DNA of 64,000 bases from Methanobrevibacter_A sp964431035. GTDB lineage: Archaea > Methanobacteriota > Methanobacteria > Methanobacteriales > Methanobacteriaceae. A program made the position numbers and the translations under genes. Below are positions 60,689 through 64,000 of the stretch, piece by piece. The stretch covers positions 1 to 64,000 of the forward strand of contig CAYSIF010000004.1 in NCBI GenBank assembly GCA_964431035.1. Direction: 5' to 3'. The stretch's first letter is position 1. Every line of letters starts with the position of its first letter. The notes beneath the pieces are model-generated. The model worked only from the letters and a program-made list of their open reading frames with translations. It had not been told where the DNA came from and ran no database searches.

Positions 60689-62188
60689 ATGAAGATAATG
60701 AGAACAAAAAACAATATAATATTTAGTTTAATAATTCTAACAATAATTATACTAATACCTACATCATTTGCATGCGGACCAGATGGAGAAGAAGTTCAAC
60801 TTGTAAATGATACAATAATCTGCGAAAATGGGACAGGAACCGTAGAATTAACAAGCCAAAAATACACCATAAACCAAGGTGAAATACAAATATACATAGA
60901 AGACACCTGCATGGCCAACGGTAAAGTAATAAACAATACTGCAAAACTCACAAAAGCCAGCAACACACAATGTCCAACACCTGGAGAATACACAGGATTA
61001 TTAACATACACAGGAAGTGAAAACTTCGTAGATTTCAACCAAACAGTAACCATCCTTGTAAAACAAATCGAAACAACCATAACAAACACAGAACTAATAT
61101 GTGACAACGGACACACAACTGTAAACATAGAAGCACAAGACAATAGTATAATAAATGAAGGAATAATAAGAGTATACATAGAAGACACCTGCATGGCCAA
61201 CGGTAAAGTAATAAATAACACAGCACACATAATGCAAGCAGAAAACACTACTACCTGCCCCGCAGGAGAATATAATGGATTAATAATCTATGAAGGAAGT
61301 AAAACATATCACGAAACACAAAAAGAACTAAAAATAATCGTACCAGACCATACAGACCTAATAAAAGCAGAAATATTAGAAAACACAATAAACACACTAA
61401 CAAATAACATAACCATACATATAACTGCAGAAAACAATGCCACAATAGACTGCGGAATAATAAAAATAACAATTAATGGGAAAACAACTAACAAAAATGT
61501 AGAAAATGGATATGTAGAATTCAGTGATTTAAACCTTAAAAATGGAATACAACTAGCAACAATAGAATACAATTGCAATAATCAGCATTATACAAATACA
61601 ACAAAAAATATAACAATAAACAAAGGCACAGGCACAATAACAATACAAACCAACAATATAACAACAACTTACAAATCAGGAGAAACAATAAAAGGAACAA
61701 TCACAGATGAATTCAACACACCAATACAAAACATAACCATAAACATAACAATAGGACTAAAAGATAAAACAAAAACATACCAAGTAGTAACCAATGAAAA
61801 TGGAGAATATAAACTAGATATAAACCTATCTCCAGAAAACTACACAATAAAAACAGAATATAATACAACAAAAAAAGAAACACAACTTATCATAAGTAAA
61901 ACAAATGCACAAATAGAAACAAACAATTATACTGGAAATTATGGATTAAGTAAAAACCTTACAGGAAAAATATTAATCGCAAACACACCAGTTCAAGGAG
62001 AAACAATAGCATTAAACCTTACAAGACTTACAAATGGATTATGGAAAATATACTACATAACAACTGACGAACAAGGACTATACCAACTACCAATAAACTT
62101 AGCTCCAGGAAAATATACTGCAGAAACAATACTTCAACAAAATAAATACACAACAAAAAACACAATAACTAGTATAATAATTTCCTAA
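60689..62188 (+). CDS. Cys-containing adhesin-like surface protein
   Basis: Secreted 499-residue Asn/Thr-rich protein. The signal peptide spans about 1-28, ending in PTSFACG, where the Cys could be a lipid-modified residue although the lipobox is not canonical. Two tandem units of about 94 residues (about 35-220) share YIEDTCMANGKVINN and three matched cysteines each. A third related unit follows, then GEYK/GKYT-type Ig-like repeats as in the proteins at 27629-31454. No beta-helix and no C-terminal anchor are seen. A 43-bp exact DNA repeat underlies the first two units. The start is ATG at 60689 or 60698, without a clear ribosome site. Confidence 0.8.
   Translation: MKIMRTKNNIIFSLIILTIIILIPTSFACGPDGEEVQLVNDTIICENGTGTVELTSQKYTINQGEIQIYIEDTCMANGKVINNTAKLTKASNTQCPTPGEYTGLLTYTGSENFVDFNQTVTILVKQIETTITNTELICDNGHTTVNIEAQDNSIINEGIIRVYIEDTCMANGKVINNTAHIMQAENTTTCPAGEYNGLIIYEGSKTYHETQKELKIIVPDHTDLIKAEILENTINTLTNNITIHITAENNATIDCGIIKITINGKTTNKNVENGYVEFSDLNLKNGIQLATIEYNCNNQHYTNTTKNITINKGTGTITIQTNNITTTYKSGETIKGTITDEFNTPIQNITINITIGLKDKTKTYQVVTNENGEYKLDINLSPENYTIKTEYNTTKKETQLIISKTNAQIETNNYTGNYGLSKNLTGKILIANTPVQGETIALNLTRLTNGLWKIYYITTDEQGLYQLPINLAPGKYTAETILQQNKYTTKNTITSIIIS
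60891..60933 (+). repeat. 43-bp exact direct repeat, copy 1
   Basis: Identical to 61173-61215, 282 bp (94 codons) downstream and in the same frame. It encodes the shared YIEDTCMANGKVIN segment. The flanking sequence has diverged even at synonymous sites, so the identity is sharper than expected for an old duplication. Confidence 0.85.
61173..61215 (+). repeat. 43-bp exact direct repeat, copy 2
   Basis: Second copy of the repeat at 60891-60933. Recombination between the two would remove exactly one 94-residue unit and keep the frame. Confidence 0.85.
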
Positions 62189-62262
62189 AAAATTTTCTTC
62201 TTTTTTTTAATTTTTTTTATACAAAATCCTAAAAAAAATAGTATAAAAATCTTATGAGACTA

Positions 62263-62511
62263 TTATATTCCCCCATATCCACAGTATGGGCAGAAACTAC
62301 CATCATATTCACAACCACAACTTGAGCAATATTTTCTTTCATCATTATTTGTTGTAGGGTTGTTAGGTATTGGGTTTGGTATTCCTATTATTGAACCATT
62401 TTCTTGTTCGAAATTTCTATAACAATATGGACAGTAACTCCAATCATCGGAATTAGTTTCTATAAAGTCTGATTCCTCAATTTCTCTTTCACAATAATGA
62501 CAATAAACCAT
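62263..62511 (-). CDS. Double zinc-ribbon small protein
   Basis: An 82-residue protein with two zinc ribbons joined by an Asn/Pro-rich linker (about 42-58). The first is C4-x2-C7 with CPYC, the second is CSSC with CPYCGYGG. GGAG precedes the ATG. Such proteins may bind nucleic acid or partner proteins; no specific role can be given. It is monocistronic and convergent with the adhesin-like gene. Confidence 0.72.
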   Translation of the reverse strand: MVYCHYCEREIEESDFIETNSDDWSYCPYCYRNFEQENGSIIGIPNPIPNNPTTNNDERKYCSSCGCEYDGSFCPYCGYGGI

Positions 62512-62599
62512 TTTTTTAAGTTACTCCTGAAAATTTTTTTTATAATTATAATTTATTAGGTTTATAGATATTTTTTTTATGAGAGTTTTTTATCTAATT

Positions 62600-63088
62600 T
62601 TATAGTTGGCTTTTTTCTTTTATTTCTTCTACTTCTTTTTTGTGGTATTCTTCTGTGTATGGTGTTGCAGGGCGAGGTTTTATTCCATCATGTTCCATTT
62701 CTAATTTATATATTAAATATTCGTTTGTGTCTAGTTTTATTGTTTCTTTGTTGTTTTTGAGTTTTAGTTTTTTTAGTTCTCTTGTTATTTGTTCGAATTC
62801 TTGTTTTTCTTGTTTTATTAAGTCATCTACTGGTTTTTCTTGTAGTTGTTTGTTTAGTTGTAATGCTAGTCCTATCATTCCATTTACTTCTTTTTCTTGC
62901 CAGGTGAATCTTGCGTTTCTTATTTGTTCCATTTGTAGCATTACATGTTTTTTTGTTGGTTGTGTTGCTGGTATTTGTGGTGATGTTCCTATTAGGTTTA
63001 TTTCGTAGTTTTTATCCCATTTTCCTATTGTGTATACACTGTAGTTTATGTCTCCACATTCTATTTCTGTTAATTCTTTTTCTGTCAT
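62600..63088 (-). CDS. Unknown protein with helical charged centre
   Basis: I do not recognise this protein of about 162 residues. The ATG of MTEKELTEIE is chosen because GGGAG lies just upstream; an upstream TTG would add seven residues. Residues 1-45 look beta-rich, the centre (about 50-125) is a long Lys/Glu/Gln-rich helix or coiled coil, and the C-terminus has a PRPATPYTEEYHKK segment. There is one Cys and no membrane segment. Confidence 0.6.
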   Translation of the reverse strand: MTEKELTEIECGDINYSVYTIGKWDKNYEINLIGTSPQIPATQPTKKHVMLQMEQIRNARFTWQEKEVNGMIGLALQLNKQLQEKPVDDLIKQEKQEFEQITRELKKLKLKNNKETIKLDTNEYLIYKLEMEHDGIKPRPATPYTEEYHKKEVEEIKEKSQL

Positions 63089-63425
63089 TATTATTTTTCT
63101 CCCATACAAAAATATCTGTTAAATTTTTTATATTCTATTTTTATTATATATTTTTAGGCATATAAAAATTTTTTTTAAAATTAAAATAAAAAAATAAATA
63201 AAACAAAGTAAATATAAAAGAAATTTACTATACTCGCCTAAAATTAAATAAAACATTTCAAAAATAGTCTAATTTAATGTTTAAGAATATTTCTATTAAT
63301 TGAATAAGATTTATTTTTCTATTTAATTACTATCAATCATTCTAGTATTAGAATTTTTTAAAAACTATTAAATATTAGTATAAATATAAACCTATTATAT
63401 TATAATTTTATTGGAGGTTTAAATT
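63089..63425. other. AT-rich intergenic region before zinc-ribbon gene
   Basis: 337 bp without a gene. The right part holds a TATA-like stretch (TATAAATATAAAC, about 63379-63391) and GGAGG (63413-63417) serving the gene at 63426. The rest is A/T homopolymer-rich with no repeat or RNA gene that I can see. Confidence 0.45.
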
Positions 63426-64000
63426 TTGGTTAAATATTGTCCTAAATGTGGAAATGCAAGTTACAATAGTGCCGCTGTTTGTGGAAACTGTGGATATGAC
63501 TTTGAGCTTGGTTCTGCAAAAGGAAATGGTGGAAAAACTGGAAAATCAAAATTCAAACCTGGAAGTGATGATAATTCAAAAACTGGAAGTAGATGGGAAC
63601 GTAACGAAGAAAAAAACATTTCAAAAGACTATGATCCAATCTACCTAACAGATAAAGAAAAATATGAGTTATTTAAATCTAGTAAAGAATCCGAAAACGG
63701 TTATCAAACTTTAACTACTAAAAAAGATAAATCCGATTCCGATTACACTATTATCCCAACCCATGAGGATAAAGATGAGGAAGAAGACTTCCCTAGTGTT
63801 TTTGATGATGTTAAAAGCGTTTTCAAAGATCATGATGAAGATGAAAAAACCGAATATGGATTTAGTTTCTTAAATAAAATTAGTAGAAGAACTATTGGAA
63901 TCTTTGTTATAATTATTATAGCTCTTGCAATTATTGTTGCTGCAGGAGGTTTACTTGAATCTAACAGCCACCATCAAAATGCACCAACATTAGGTCCTGG
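63426..64000 (+). CDS. Zinc-ribbon membrane protein, 3' end outside window
   Basis: Partial gene: 191 codons are visible and the frame is open at the window edge. Translation starts at TTG, with GGAGG 8 bp upstream. The N-terminus is a zinc ribbon (C5-P-K-C8 and CGNCGYD, about 19-25), then about 135 acidic and polar low-complexity residues, and one membrane helix (about 160-183, IGIFVIIIIALAIIVAAGG). The rest presumably lies outside the cell. The zinc-ribbon plus single-helix plan is common in archaeal proteins of unknown function. Confidence 0.8.
   Translation, partial: MVKYCPKCGNASYNSAAVCGNCGYDFELGSAKGNGGKTGKSKFKPGSDDNSKTGSRWERNEEKNISKDYDPIYLTDKEKYELFKSSKESENGYQTLTTKKDKSDSDYTIIPTHEDKDEEEDFPSVFDDVKSVFKDHDEDEKTEYGFSFLNKISRRTIGIFVIIIIALAIIVAAGGLLESNSHHQNAPTLGP

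Overview
The window reads as a chromosomal segment of a very AT-rich, methanol-reducing methanogenic archaeon, most likely Methanosphaera (M. stadtmanae or a close relative). The main reasons are a methanol:corrinoid methyltransferase locus (mtaB, mtaC, an ASKHA corrinoid activator, mtaA), mch, thiol:fumarate reductase subunit TfrB, an archaeal histone, SepF, NucS, archaeal aminoacyl-tRNA synthetases, methanogen-only DUF1890/DUF1894 proteins, and Asn/Thr-rich parallel-beta-helix adhesin-like proteins. Genus assignment is by recognition, not by a search.

Layout. 0.2-10.3 kb is a cysteine/sulfur island, all on the minus strand: nifU, nifS, an O-acetylhomoserine sulfhydrylase, an ADP-forming acyl-CoA synthetase, cysS directly behind tRNA-Cys, a helix-turn-helix protein with a Cys cluster, cysE and cysK. 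10.5-26.5 kb is housekeeping: nth, aroA, valS, pheT, mch, thyA, a core-MetE methionine synthase, DUF1890/1894, tRNA-Ala, hypA, hypB and prs. 26.9-31.5 kb holds a histone, a YbjQ protein and two adjacent adhesin-like genes. 31.7-39.7 kb is the methanol locus, nine co-oriented genes from mtaB down to a ferredoxin-nitroreductase; several downstream genes are unknown or small. 40-53 kb carries ior, tfrB, an RNA methyltransferase, dcd, glyS, TatD, sepF, 2-phosphoglycerate kinase and ZPR1. 53-60.5 kb carries an acidic probable histone-fold/coiled-coil protein, nadC, rnz, mscS, nadA, a MetX-family protein, nucS and mntP. 60.7-64 kb has a Cys-containing adhesin-like protein and zinc-ribbon proteins, the last running off the window.

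How the genes work together. CysE makes O-acetylserine and CysK turns it into cysteine, releasing acetate. The sulfhydrylase does the same from O-acetylhomoserine, and NifS/NifU move cysteine sulfur into Fe-S clusters. The acyl-CoA synthetase could return acetate to acetyl-CoA. A MetX-like protein and a core-MetE enzyme elsewhere in the window could supply and use the homocysteine branch. In the methanol locus MtaB methylates the corrinoid of MtaC, MtaA passes the methyl group to coenzyme M, and the ASKHA protein re-reduces inactive corrinoid.

The most interesting signal is a repeated palindrome, TAAC-N4-GTTA, usually extended to ATAAC-N4-GTTAT. It lies in the promoters of nifS, the sulfhydrylase (twice), cysE and cysK (twice), and before one adhesin-like gene. 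In six of the seven cases it sits about 17-25 bp downstream of a TATA box, where a repressor would cover the start site. I read this as an undescribed sulfur/cysteine regulon. The HTH/Cys-cluster protein co-transcribed with cysE is the natural candidate regulator.
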